A DNA stretch of 64,000 nt. It comes from Paenibacillus lactis. Its GTDB lineage: Bacteria; Bacillota; Bacilli; Paenibacillales; Paenibacillaceae. Within the stretch, counting starts at the first letter, position 1; every line of letters begins with the position of its first letter. A program made the translations under genes and the position numbers. Where the stretch lies: contig NZ_JAGGKI010000005.1 in NCBI RefSeq assembly GCF_017873605.1, forward strand, positions 124,001 through 188,000, given 5' to 3'. Under the pieces are notes generated by a model. That model saw nothing but the letters and a program-made list of their open reading frames with translations, was not told the DNA's origin and searched no databases. This document shows, one piece after another, positions 32,584 to 45,253 of this stretch.

Positions 32584-33480
32584 CTACTCCTTCGCCGGAT
32601 CCACTTCAAATTCCCGCACGAATACCGCCGTTCCCGTTATGTATACCTCCATTTTCCCAAATTCGCGGTCAACCGTAACCTGGACCCGTCCATTTTTGCC
32701 GATCTCCTGTCCCTGCTCAACCATCATCTGTATGGAAGGCCATTCAGGCTGTATGTAGGTTAGATAGTAGGCGCCCATAACACCCGATGCGGTTCCGGTA
32801 ACAGGATCTTCGATGGTGCCGGAATATGGGGACGAGAAATGTCTGGCATGCATCAGGGCTGACGGATCTATCGTTTCCATGCAGAACGGATGCAGGGAAG
32901 CTTTGGGATTCTGCGTTAAAATCTCCGGAAATTTGCGGTTGTCGGGAATCATCCGGCTGAAGCTGTCCAGCTTCTTCACGGGAATCAACAACGTCCAGAT
33001 TCCGGTACTGCCGTATACAATCGGCTTCGTCAGATCAAGCTCGTCACGATGCAATCCGATCGCTGAGGCCAGCAAGTCCACATCGCCTTCAAATTCGACA
33101 AACTGCGGAGAATCCTGCTTCATCGTGATGCTAGGCTGCACGTCGTTATTTTCGAATCTGACCGGCAGTACGCCCGTCTTCGTCTCGATCGTATACGTAT
33201 CCTTCGCATCCAGCAATCCTCTCGTCTTGAGTGCATACATGGATGCCATCGTCGCATGCCCGCATAGATTCATCTCATGACCAGGCGTAAAATAACGCAG
33301 CCGAATATCCGCCTGATCCGAATGCATGACAAACGTCGTTTCATTGAATCCGACCTGTTTGGCAATTTTCAGCATGTCTTCCTCCGTCAAATGATCCGCA
33401 TCAAGCACGACTCCGGCAGGATTCCCCTTGTCGGGCACGATCGAAAACGCATCATACTGAAACACGGTCACCATGTTCAT
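32584..33480 (-). CDS. PhzF-family isomerase
   Basis: This 298-residue protein belongs to the PhzF/diaminopimelate-epimerase-fold family. Family marks are VFQYDAFSIVPDKGNPAGVV at the start, QVGFNETTFV (with the catalytic Glu), YFTPGHEMNLCGHATMASMY and the second-half IEDPVTGTASGVMGAYYL. PhzF itself acts in phenazine synthesis, but most Firmicute members stand alone, as here, and their substrate is unknown. I chose ATG at 33480 behind GGGGG; an ATG two codons later is also possible. The following 33493-33688 interval has no gene. Confidence 0.9.
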   Translation of the reverse strand: MNMVTVFQYDAFSIVPDKGNPAGVVLDADHLTEEDMLKIAKQVGFNETTFVMHSDQADIRLRYFTPGHEMNLCGHATMASMYALKTRGLLDAKDTYTIETKTGVLPVRFENNDVQPSITMKQDSPQFVEFEGDVDLLASAIGLHRDELDLTKPIVYGSTGIWTLLIPVKKLDSFSRMIPDNRKFPEILTQNPKASLHPFCMETIDPSALMHARHFSSPYSGTIEDPVTGTASGVMGAYYLTYIQPEWPSIQMMVEQGQEIGKNGRVQVTVDREFGKMEVYITGTAVFVREFEVDPAKE

Positions 33481-33688
33481 CGCTCCCCCCACTTTCTCTC
33501 ATCACGGACGATGAGATCGCATGGATACAATTTGAGAAAATCTTATCACTCCACCTTCCGTAAATCCAGGACAAAATCCGTTTTAATTGTTGAGGTAGGT
33601 TCCATGACAGTCTAATGGGCCACAACCCGGGACACAGTATAAAACGAGAGATCGGATAAAATCCCATCCTATGAAGGCTTTCAAAGCA

Positions 33689-37312
<3,624 letters not shown>

Positions 37313-37353
37313 TTACGCGCAAGCAATGCCTACAATCGAAGATACCGCTAACT

Positions 37354-37659
37354 TTAATCCTTCAACAAGGCCGCAATCTGATTGAATTTCATCTGCAGCA
37401 TCATTTCCCGCATCGTCACTTCCTCCATTAGACTTCTGGCAGAAGCCTGCACCGCCATGTAATCTGGAAAGGATAGATCTCCCGGGGGATTGGAGCCCGG
37501 ATGCAGCGTACCGGCAATGTACTGCAGCTTCTCAGCCTCCGCGTTGATGATATGGGCAAGGGCCATTTCTTCTATAGCGATGGAGGCAAGCAGCCGCAGT
37601 ACGCTTTGTCGGATATCCGCAGAAATGTCCATGCCGGACGAAAGCTCCATCCAGCTCAT
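37354..37659 (-). CDS. Small helical protein paralogous to the collagen-like protein's N-terminus
   Basis: This 101-residue protein is essentially one copy of the helical domain found at the N-terminus of the 1200-residue collagen-like protein. LLASIAIEEMALAHIINAEA aligns with [20 protein letters not shown] there, followed in both by EKLQ, and the C-terminal half is again helical (MREMMLQMKFNQIAALL). It has no signal peptide or cysteine. It starts behind GGGGG within a four-base overlap with the preceding gene and ends 62 bases before the collagen-like gene. A role in anchoring or assembling the filament is inferred from the shared domain. Confidence 0.75.
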   Translation of the reverse strand: MSWMELSSGMDISADIRQSVLRLLASIAIEEMALAHIINAEAEKLQYIAGTLHPGSNPPGDLSFPDYMAVQASARSLMEEVTMREMMLQMKFNQIAALLKD

Positions 37660-37925
37660 TCCAATCCCCCTTTGTCACCCTTCGTATTGCCCGTCAGAGC
37701 ACAGCACAGGTCTATTTTAGCTTCAACAATATATTGGTATATGGAGAGGACATGCCCATCCGCGCTTCCTTTGAGGCTGGTCGATTCATGACTCCTGGTC
37801 CGTCCTGCTCGAAGGGCTTGTATGCACGAAACATACTCACGAAATGCTGCCTCCGCAGCCTCAATCGATGACACCAGCTCCTTGACCACGAAAAGCTCGG
37901 CATCATTGCCCGCTGAATGCTTCAT
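37656..37925 (-). CDS. Small helical protein in the collagen-like operon, unknown
   Basis: This 89-residue protein is predicted helical (VVKELVSSIEAAEAAFREYV; VLSIYQYIVEAKIDLCCALT) with three cysteines and no signal peptide. It lacks the SIAMEE-type segment of its neighbours and I do not recognise a family. GAGGAG lies upstream of the ATG. It starts three bases after the 116-118-residue gene and overlaps the next by four, so all four genes form one operon ending with the collagen-like gene. Confidence 0.65.
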   Translation of the reverse strand: MKHSAGNDAELFVVKELVSSIEAAEAAFREYVSCIQALRAGRTRSHESTSLKGSADGHVLSIYQYIVEAKIDLCCALTGNTKGDKGGLE

Positions 37926-37928
37926 CGG

Positions 37929-38246
37929 CTACTCCTCATCCTCATCATCTTCATCCCATTGACCACCCAGCTCCATGACGTTCTCTAGCTTGCGGAGAAG
38001 CAGCCACTCCTTCATGACAATGACATCCATCAGCTTCGCTGCCTGATTGCCAAGCTTGATGAGGTCGGCACGGGACATATCGACCCGCTTGCCGGACTGC
38101 CCAAGAACGGCTTTTATTTTATCCGCCTCCGCATGCATCAAATGCGCGATAGCATTTTCCTCCATGGCGATGGATTTCAATAAGTCGATAATGACCTGCT
38201 CTCTGGTCGGTCTGAATTTCTCTTCGGGAATAAGCGGCATGCTCAA
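37929..38246 (-). CDS. Second small paralogue of the collagen-like N-terminal domain
   Basis: This is a small acidic-tailed protein. LLKSIAMEENAIAHLMHAEA followed by DKIK repeats the helical motif of the 101-residue neighbour and of the collagen-like protein. The second half (KLMDVIVMKEWLLLRKLENV) matches their second helix, and it ends in an Asp/Glu run. I place the start at TTG (38246), where GGGGGG sits at ideal distance; an ATG two codons later is the alternative. It is the first gene of the collagen-like operon. The promoter must lie in the 214 bases shared with the divergent glycosyltransferase gene. I could not identify it. Confidence 0.72.
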   Translation of the reverse strand: MSMPLIPEEKFRPTREQVIIDLLKSIAMEENAIAHLMHAEADKIKAVLGQSGKRVDMSRADLIKLGNQAAKLMDVIVMKEWLLLRKLENVMELGGQWDEDDEDEE

Positions 38247-38460
38247 GATATGCCCCCCTTCGAGGAATGAAGTCAGCATCGCACGGGTGGATTAACGACG
38301 AGTCATTCCCATCTATTATTAGCCTATTGGCTGCCAGGCGCCGATATTCGCGGATATTGCCCCGAAATCGCATGGTTCCACATCTCTTCAGGTTCAGATC
38401 ACTGGCGGAGATGAATATATCTTTAATATTTAAAGAAGGTTGGAAGCGAGGGAATGGCGA

Positions 38461-39555
38461 TTGGTCAGTATCAGTCTGTGCATGATTGTCAAAGACGAAG
38501 AGCAGGTCCTTCACCGCTGTCTGTCGTGTGTATCGCATATCGTGGACGAAATCGTCATTGTGGATACAGGCTCAAGGGATGGCACCAAAAACATTGCCCG
38601 CTCGTTCACGAACCGGGTCTACGATTTTGAATGGATCGACGACTTTGCAGCCGCCCGGAATTATGCCTTCAGTCTGGCCTCCAAAGACTATATTCTCTGG
38701 CTGGATGCAGACGACGTGCTGCTCGAGAATGATCAACAAAAGCTCCGCCATTTGAAGGACACGCTGGATCCGAGCACCGATTCTGTGACCATGCTTTATC
38801 ACCTGCGTACCGATGAATATGGCAACGTTACCTTCAGCTTGCGGCGCAACCGTCTGGTTAAGCGGAGCCGGGATTACCGCTGGATCGGTGCGGTCCATGA
38901 GTATTTGGAGGTGTACGGAAACATCATTCACAGTGACGTGGCGATTACCCATGCCAGCTCGGAAATCGACACGGACTCCGGCAGAAACTTGCGGATCTAT
39001 AAGAGGCTCGAGGCATCCGGCGAGGCGTTCACACCGCGTGATTTGTTCTATTATGCAAATGAATGGAAAGATCACCGCAACTTCCGGAAGGCGATTGAAT
39101 ATTACGAAAAATTTCTAGAGACCCAATCAGGCTGGATCGAGGACGTTTTGGCAGCCTGCAGCAGGCTGGCAGATTGCCATCATGAGCTCGGCGACGCTCA
39201 GGCATCGTTCGAAGCGTCGGTGAGATCGCTGCAGTATGCGGCGCCTCGTCCGGAGTTTTGCTGCCGCATCGGATACCGCTTCTTGGAAAAAGGGGATTAC
39301 ACCACCGCGGTCTTCTGGTATACACTTGCAACCGGGCTTGAGTTGCCCGCTGACCATATGGGGTTTCAAAACGCCTCCTTTCATACTTGGCTTCCCCACC
39401 TCCAGCTCGCGGTCTGCTATGACCGGATCGGAAAGTACGAGCTGGCCAATGAACATAACGAGAAGGCATTGTCCTATCGGCCAGAGGATGCCACGATGCT
39501 GGCAAACCGGGAGTATTTCCGCAACAGGCTGCACCCAAACGAAAACGACCTATAA
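38461..39555 (+). CDS. Family 2 glycosyltransferase with C-terminal TPR region
   Basis: This 364-residue enzyme has a GT2 (GT-A fold) domain at residues 1 to about 215: VSISLCMIVKDEEQ, EIVIVDTGSRDGT, the DxD motif WLDADD, and the acceptor region WIGAVHEYLE. Its C-terminal half has helical repeats of TPR type (NFRKAIEYYEKFLE; GKYELANEHNEKALSYRP). The layout is that of SunS-like and spore-surface protein glycosyltransferases. The TTG at 38461 follows GAGGGA at seven bases and starts exactly at the conserved domain. It is divergent from the collagen-like operon, whose threonine-rich product is a plausible acceptor. Confidence 0.85.
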   Translation: MVSISLCMIVKDEEQVLHRCLSCVSHIVDEIVIVDTGSRDGTKNIARSFTNRVYDFEWIDDFAAARNYAFSLASKDYILWLDADDVLLENDQQKLRHLKDTLDPSTDSVTMLYHLRTDEYGNVTFSLRRNRLVKRSRDYRWIGAVHEYLEVYGNIIHSDVAITHASSEIDTDSGRNLRIYKRLEASGEAFTPRDLFYYANEWKDHRNFRKAIEYYEKFLETQSGWIEDVLAACSRLADCHHELGDAQASFEASVRSLQYAAPRPEFCCRIGYRFLEKGDYTTAVFWYTLATGLELPADHMGFQNASFHTWLPHLQLAVCYDRIGKYELANEHNEKALSYRPEDATMLANREYFRNRLHPNENDL

Positions 39556-39574
39556 GCCAGGAGAAAGGCGGCGC

Positions 39575-41197
39575 TTGCTATTGACTACGAAACGAATCCG
39601 CGTTCTGATCGGCAGTCCTGTCCGGCAGCAGCCGGAAATTTTAAAGTTTTTCCTGGATTCGCTGCTCCGGCTTGATCGGGAACGACTTGAGATTAGCTAC
39701 TATTTCATTGACGACAATACAGATCGTGATTCCAGCTTGAAATTAAGTGAATTTATACTGCAAAGCCCGCGCGTGATCATTCAAGCTGCCCACCGCCGGG
39801 ACGAGTACCTGCGTAACGAAACGACGCATTATTGGAATGATTCGTTAATCTGGAAGGTCGCGGACTACAAAAATAAAATCATTCAATACGCGCTTGACCT
39901 GCGGTTCGATTATCTATTTCTGCTCGATTCTGATTTGCTGCTGCATCCCGCCACCCTGTAGCATCTAATTGCATCGGACAAGGATATTCTGTCCGAAATT
40001 TTCTGGACGAGGTGGCAGCCTGAAGCCAGGCCGCAGCCCCAAGTATGGCTCAAGGACGAGTACACGCAGTGGGTTCAGCATCGGGGAGAAGTCCTGAACG
40101 AAGCCCAGAAGGAGGAGCGCTACCAAGCATTCATTCAGCAGCTGACGGAGCCGGGAATCTATGAAGTCGGCGGGCTCGGAGCCTGTACCTTGATCAGCCG
40201 GAAGGCCCTTCTCTGCGGTGTCCATTATGCTCCGATTTATAATTTGTCGTTCTGGGGAGAGGACCGGCACTTCAGTATTCGCGCTGCCGCACTCGGCTTT
40301 ACGTTGTACGTGGATACGCATTATCCCGCATTTCATGTCTACCGGGACAGCGATCTTCCCGATGCGGCGGCCTATATGCAGCATACCGGAGCTGATCCTG
40401 ACCTGAACAAGGAGGTCCCTCCTCAGCCTCCTCAGTCGGATCCCAGCCTGCCCGGGTCCCGTCTTTTCTCCCCCGTACTGGTTAGCCGCGGCCGGGATCA
40501 ACCGTCCTTAACGCTGACTATGGTCCTGAAAAATGAAGGAGAACGCTACCTGCGGCAAGCACTGATGCGGCACCGCGAGTACATTCATCAAGCGGTTATT
40601 ATTGATGACGGCAGCACGGACAATACCGTTGAAGTATGTCTTGAGGTTCTCAAAGGGATTCCGCTCCGTCTGATCGTGAATGAGCACTCCATGTTTCATA
40701 ACGAGATTGAACTTCGGAAACGGCAGTGGCAGGCATTGACGGAGGTGCAGCCCGAATGGATTTTGAATCTGGATGCCGACGAATGGTTTGAGCCGTGCTT
40801 TGCCAAAGAACTGCCGAAGATGTTACGTCAATCCGTCTATGATGTGTTCTGCTTCCGGCTTTATGATATGTGGAGCAACAGCCATTACCGGGAAGACGAA
40901 TGCTGGCGATCCCATCATTATTACCGGCCGTTCCTGGTGCGTTACCGGCCGGATTTTCACTATGAATGGAAGGAAACCGCGCAGCATTGCGGCCGCTATC
41001 CGGCTAACATTCTGGACCTGCCGCATCAGCTGTCCTCTGTCCGCCTTCAGCATTACGGATGGGCGAAGCCGGAGGACAGGCTGAACAAGCTCCGCCGCTA
41101 CCAGAGTCTCGATCCGGAGGCGCGCTATGGGTGGAGGGCCCAATACGAATCCATTCTGGATGAAGCGCCAACGCTTATTGAATGGTCCGAATCATAG
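39575..41197 (+). pseudogene. Two-domain glycosyltransferase gene interrupted by an in-frame TAG
   Basis: The frame starts at TTG 39575 (AGGAGAAAGG upstream) and would encode about 540 residues. The first GT domain has LIGSPVRQ and the DxD-type LLLDSDLLLHP; five codons after it a TAG (39959-39961) stops translation at residue 129. The same frame continues without shift through GEDRHFSIRAAALGF into a second GT2 domain (TMVLKNEGERYL, VIIDDGSTDNT, LNLDADEWFEP) to 41197. A single C-to-T change from CAG (Gln) would explain the stop. The second half has no obvious own start. It is a recent nonsense mutation, a sequencing error or a read-through gene. Confidence 0.8.
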
Positions 41198-41222
41198 ATA
41201 CCATAGAAGGAAGCGATGAGAT

Positions 41223-42890
41223 ATGAAACTGATTCATACGCTGCCGTTTTTCGTTCGCACCGACTCGCGCGAGGAAGATTTGGAGATGGCAGAGCTCGCT
41301 TTACGCAGCCTGCGCATTTCCGGCGATGAAGGCATCGTTGTCTATAACCAAGGCTGCCTCTCCAACGAGGAGCTTCGGCGATGGATGCAGCGCCTTGGCC
41401 ATGCACCCGTAATCCTGGGCGACGGCTCGAACGCCGGCATCGTCCGGGCAAGACAATCCTGCTTCGAGTTTATTTGGCAGGAATATCCGGATGTCGGTTA
41501 TATATCCGAAATTCATATCGATATGTTGTTCCCTCCCGGCTGGTGCGAGCCGTTGATCCGCTACCTTGTCCGTACCGGCGAGCCGATGGTTTCGCCCGGC
41601 ATCGTTACGTCGAGCGGTGAGCTTCAGCCTCTTCGAACATTCATTCAACTGCCGGAAACTTCCGGGAAGCTGATCGAAACCCTGCAGCAGCTTTCGCGAG
41701 GCGATGTGATGGAAGGCTTCGTGCACCCGGTTGTGCATCATGCGGCGACATTACGGGAGATTGGCGGCTATGACCCCCGCTTTCTGCCCGGCAAGCAAGG
41801 ATACGAGGATGATTCGCTGCTTCTTGGCATGCTCTATTACATGGGAACCCGAACCGGTTGGAGGCCGAAATGCTGTCTGGAGTCATGGGTCTACCATGCC
41901 ACGATGGCCCAGCGGATGTCACTATCCGGAAGGGAAACCGATTTTTCTAAAAATGAAGAAGGACTGGTTCATCAGTACGGCGCCTACGGATGGAAGCATT
42001 TGGCGGATATCCATGGCGGATCGGAGGAGTTTCGGCGTCTGTTCGTTAAATATACGCCGGTTCATGAAGAGGAGGCAGAATCGATGCCAGAGATCGACAG
42101 GCAGAAGCGGGTTTGGGATCAGCTGTGGACACAGGAAGTGTCGTATCATTGGGATTCGCTCAGCCAAACGATTTACGATAAGATTCTCGGGGTTATCGGA
42201 GAAATCCGGAACAAGCGTATTCTCGAAGCAGGCTCAGGCACCGGTAAAATCTCGCTGCGCCTTGCATCCGAAGGAGCCGAGGTCACGTTGGCGGATTATT
42301 CCGAGCAAGCGATCTATCAAAGTCGGAACGCATTCTTAAAGGATCACATTCCCGGCACCTTCGTCGTATCGGATATCCGCAACCTGCAGCTTCCAGATCA
42401 ACATTACAATCTTGTTTGGAATGCCGGTGTGCTTGAGCATTTTCAGATGGAGGATCGCATCAGGATGCTGAAGGAAATGAAGCGGGTCACTGCGCCGGGA
42501 GGCACGATCCTCGTGCTCACCCCTTATGCCGAATGCTTGCCATACCGAGCAGGCAAAGAAGCTGCCGAGCAGCTCGGAACCTGGATGTACGGGGACGAAT
42601 TTCCGGTATCCTCCCTTATGGAGGAGTTTGCCGCCAGCGGAATTGCGATGGTCCAAGAGGAAAGCATCGGGTTCCTCGAGAGCCTTCCCTTCCTTGATTT
42701 CATCCAGGGTGCCCAGATGGTGAAGCACTGGCTGGAGCAGTGGTACCAAGGGCTTTCAAATGAGGAAAAAGCTCGCATCCCCGGCTACCTCCTAGTCAGC
42801 ATCGGCAGCGTCGAAGACGGCGGTGCCTTCGCCCCTGCGGAGCAGATTACGGCACGCAGCTCTTGCGCAGTGAGCCGTCCGACGCTTTAG
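41223..42890 (+). CDS. Glycosyltransferase fused to a class I SAM methyltransferase
   Basis: This is a 555-residue bifunctional protein. Residues 1 to about 280 form a GT2-like domain (HTLPFFVRTDSREEDLEMAE; EIHIDMLFPPGW replacing the usual DxD; GYEDDSLLLGML). Residues about 310-500 are a methyltransferase with motif I ILEAGSGTGKISLRLA (residues 332 onward), acidic motif LADYSEQA and VWNAGVLEHF. It probably adds a sugar and then methylates a glycan, as known for O-methylated rhamnose on exosporium collagen-like proteins; this use is inference. It starts 25 bases after the interrupted glycosyltransferase gene and ends the plus-strand group. Confidence 0.82.
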   Translation: MKLIHTLPFFVRTDSREEDLEMAELALRSLRISGDEGIVVYNQGCLSNEELRRWMQRLGHAPVILGDGSNAGIVRARQSCFEFIWQEYPDVGYISEIHIDMLFPPGWCEPLIRYLVRTGEPMVSPGIVTSSGELQPLRTFIQLPETSGKLIETLQQLSRGDVMEGFVHPVVHHAATLREIGGYDPRFLPGKQGYEDDSLLLGMLYYMGTRTGWRPKCCLESWVYHATMAQRMSLSGRETDFSKNEEGLVHQYGAYGWKHLADIHGGSEEFRRLFVKYTPVHEEEAESMPEIDRQKRVWDQLWTQEVSYHWDSLSQTIYDKILGVIGEIRNKRILEAGSGTGKISLRLASEGAEVTLADYSEQAIYQSRNAFLKDHIPGTFVVSDIRNLQLPDQHYNLVWNAGVLEHFQMEDRIRMLKEMKRVTAPGGTILVLTPYAECLPYRAGKEAAEQLGTWMYGDEFPVSSLMEEFAASGIAMVQEESIGFLESLPFLDFIQGAQMVKHWLEQWYQGLSNEEKARIPGYLLVSIGSVEDGGAFAPAEQITARSSCAVSRPTL

Positions 42891-42928
42891 GACCACGGTA
42901 TCGACATGACAAACATCAGGCCAGAACA

Positions 42929-42973
42929 AACAGCAGCCCACCTCATGGTTTGAGGCGGGCTGCTGTTTTTCTC
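42929..42973 (+). terminator. Terminator of the glycosyltransferase operon
   Basis: An 11-bp stem AACAGCAGCCC (42929-42939) / GGGCTGCTGTT (42957-42967) is followed by a T-run. The convergent Ig-like protein gene ends at 42974, immediately beside it, so both transcripts may use the hairpin. Confidence 0.85.
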
Positions 42974-45121
42974 TTATTTTACATAAACGGTAATGCTGAC
43001 GGTCTTCGAATCGAATTTGCCTTTAATTCGGGCAGTTCCTTTGGCAATCGCCTCGATTCGTCCGTTTGTCACTTTGGCAACGCTGGCGTTGCTTGTCGTC
43101 CATACGACCTTATCGGCAACATTAGCCGTCGCACCCGTATCATACTCGGCGGTTACCGTAACCGTCTTGATATCTCCCGGCTTCAGGTCCAGCCGCTTGT
43201 CGCTGGCGGTCAATTTCTTCAGCTTCGGCACGACATTGACCTTCACCTTAACTTCTTTACCTTGATAAGCCCCCGTAATGGTTGCCGTTCCTTCGGCCAC
43301 CGCTTTAACCGATGTTCTGGACGCCGTCACGATGGATGTATCGGAAGAGGTCCAGTTCATTTTGGATGAAAGCGAGATGGTCTTGCCGTTGCTGAAATAG
43401 CCTGTTGCCTTGATCGATTTGGACTTCTTAATGTTAAGTTCAATCGTTTCCGGCTCTACAACGATCTTGACCACTTCCTGCTCAACGGCAACCGGAATCT
43501 TGACATCCTTGTTAAGATAGGTTCCTTTCAGCGTGGTTGAACCCTTGGTCAAGCCTTTAATCGTACCGTCCTTGATGACCGCAGCCGCAGAGGAACCTGT
43601 AAGCGACCATTCGACCAGGGAGGTTACATCCTTCTCCTCGCCGTCTTCAAATACGGCGTTCACTTTCGGCAGCGTCTCTGTTTTGCCGATGACTAGCTGG
43701 TACTCTTCAATTTCAGGCAATAGAACCAGGACGCGCTCGTTCACCGTAACGTGAACCGTGGCTACCTCTTTCGAACCGATCTTTCCGGTCAAAGTAGCGG
43801 TTCCTGCATCGACTGCCTTGAACTTGCTGCTCTCTGCCGTTACAACGTTCTCGTCACTGGAAGTCCAGACAACCTCTCCGCTGAAATCCTTCTTCTCGTT
43901 ATCCAGGAGAAGCCCCGTAACTTTAGGATAAGATTGGGACTCATCCTTCAGCAGCTCGATATCGCTATCTTCCATTTCGAACTTCGTCACGGTCGGATGT
44001 ACCTTGACGGTGAATTCCTTGCTGATGCCAAGATAGCTGACCTTAATGGTGGAAGTTCCCGCAGCGCGGGCAGTAAGCACGCCTTGGTCTACCGTAACGG
44101 CAAGCGGATTGGAGGAGGTCCATTCTCCGTTCACTTCGATCGAAGAGGTAGCCGCATTACGAACGAGTGTCTTGATTGTCACCGATTCGTTCATAAACAT
44201 TACCGGATTTTTTACGAAATCATTCTGATCCAGAATCAACGCTTCATATGGATTGCGTACATACACATCAAGCTTGGCGGTAGTGCCCAGATAGCTGACG
44301 CTAATGGTCGCTTTCCCCAAGGCCACCGGCTTCAGCTTGCCGTCCTCCACGTCCGCAACAGCCGGGTTGGAGGATTTCAGCTTGACCTTATCGGTGACAT
44401 CCGTGCCGAGTCCGCTCTCCGTTTCGGATTGCTTCGCGTACACCTTCAGTTCAATCGGCGCATCCCCGACCAACAGCTCTTGATCTTCACCTGGTACGAT
44501 CGAAAGCTTCTGGTAAGGAGCGATGACCTTTACGCTGTATGATGCCTTGAGTCCCTTGTACTCTGCCGTAATGGTCGCCGTGCCAAGGCCTTCGAGCGTC
44601 AGCTCGCCTTTATTCACCTTCACGACGCTCTCGTCGGAGGAGGTCCATTTGGCTTCTGTCGTTACATCGTTTGTCCCGTCGGCCAACGCTTTGACCGTCA
44701 AGCCTTCGGTTCCGAGCTTGTACTCGGCTTTGTCGGGCTGATCCAGCTTCAGTTCATCAATGGCGTACTGGACATTGACTTCGATCGTCTTGATGGCCCC
44801 TTTATATTTGGCCGTGATTCGGGCCGAACCCTTTTCCAGCGGTGTCAGAAGTCCGCCGTCTACCCGGACGATCCGCGTATTGGAGGAGGTCCAAGTCGCT
44901 TCATTGGTTACGTCGCGTTTGGATGTCGTTCCTTCAATGTTGGCCAGCACCCGGAGCTGCTCCGTAGTCTCATTTACGATCAGGTGGATGGTGCTTTCAT
45001 TCGTATCAAATTCAATGGATGTTACATCCCCGGAGGCGGCGAATACGCTGGTTGGAAAAACCATCGCCAACATCATCACAACGACCAAAGCAAGCTTCGT
45101 TGTCTTTCTGTGTAAGCTCAT
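42974..45121 (-). CDS. Secreted protein of eight bacterial Ig-like (Big_2) repeats
   Basis: This 715-residue exported protein has a signal peptide (KLALVVVMMLAMVFPTSVFA) followed by eight consecutive Ig-like repeats of about 85 residues. Each repeat is marked by a W-(T)-S-S-(N/D)-x-x-(V/I) turn: TWTSSNTRIV, KWTSSDESVV, LKSSNPAVAD, EWTSSNPLAV, VWTSSDENVV, EWSLTGSSAA, NWTSSDTSIV and VWTTSNASVA. No LPXTG, S-layer homology or enzyme domain is present. It may be a secreted adhesive or structural protein. GGAG precedes the ATG, and it is a single-gene unit. Confidence 0.9.
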   Translation of the reverse strand: MSLHRKTTKLALVVVMMLAMVFPTSVFAASGDVTSIEFDTNESTIHLIVNETTEQLRVLANIEGTTSKRDVTNEATWTSSNTRIVRVDGGLLTPLEKGSARITAKYKGAIKTIEVNVQYAIDELKLDQPDKAEYKLGTEGLTVKALADGTNDVTTEAKWTSSDESVVKVNKGELTLEGLGTATITAEYKGLKASYSVKVIAPYQKLSIVPGEDQELLVGDAPIELKVYAKQSETESGLGTDVTDKVKLKSSNPAVADVEDGKLKPVALGKATISVSYLGTTAKLDVYVRNPYEALILDQNDFVKNPVMFMNESVTIKTLVRNAATSSIEVNGEWTSSNPLAVTVDQGVLTARAAGTSTIKVSYLGISKEFTVKVHPTVTKFEMEDSDIELLKDESQSYPKVTGLLLDNEKKDFSGEVVWTSSDENVVTAESSKFKAVDAGTATLTGKIGSKEVATVHVTVNERVLVLLPEIEEYQLVIGKTETLPKVNAVFEDGEEKDVTSLVEWSLTGSSAAAVIKDGTIKGLTKGSTTLKGTYLNKDVKIPVAVEQEVVKIVVEPETIELNIKKSKSIKATGYFSNGKTISLSSKMNWTSSDTSIVTASRTSVKAVAEGTATITGAYQGKEVKVKVNVVPKLKKLTASDKRLDLKPGDIKTVTVTAEYDTGATANVADKVVWTTSNASVAKVTNGRIEAIAKGTARIKGKFDSKTVSITVYVK

Positions 45122-45253
45122 TTATTTCTCTCCTTTGTACCTAGCCTGGGCAAGGCTTTTTTTCCGGTCTATCTGTTATATCGACAGCCCGGGCGTTCAT
45201 CGTTACCTTCGGAGGGTAAATTGGGCATAAAGTAGGATATGGATTCTGCCTAT

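Noticed and set aside
38247..38460. Sigma-K or sigma-E promoter for the collagen-like operon
   Set aside because: Some AT-rich stretches loosely fit, but no pair of boxes with correct spacing was convincing.
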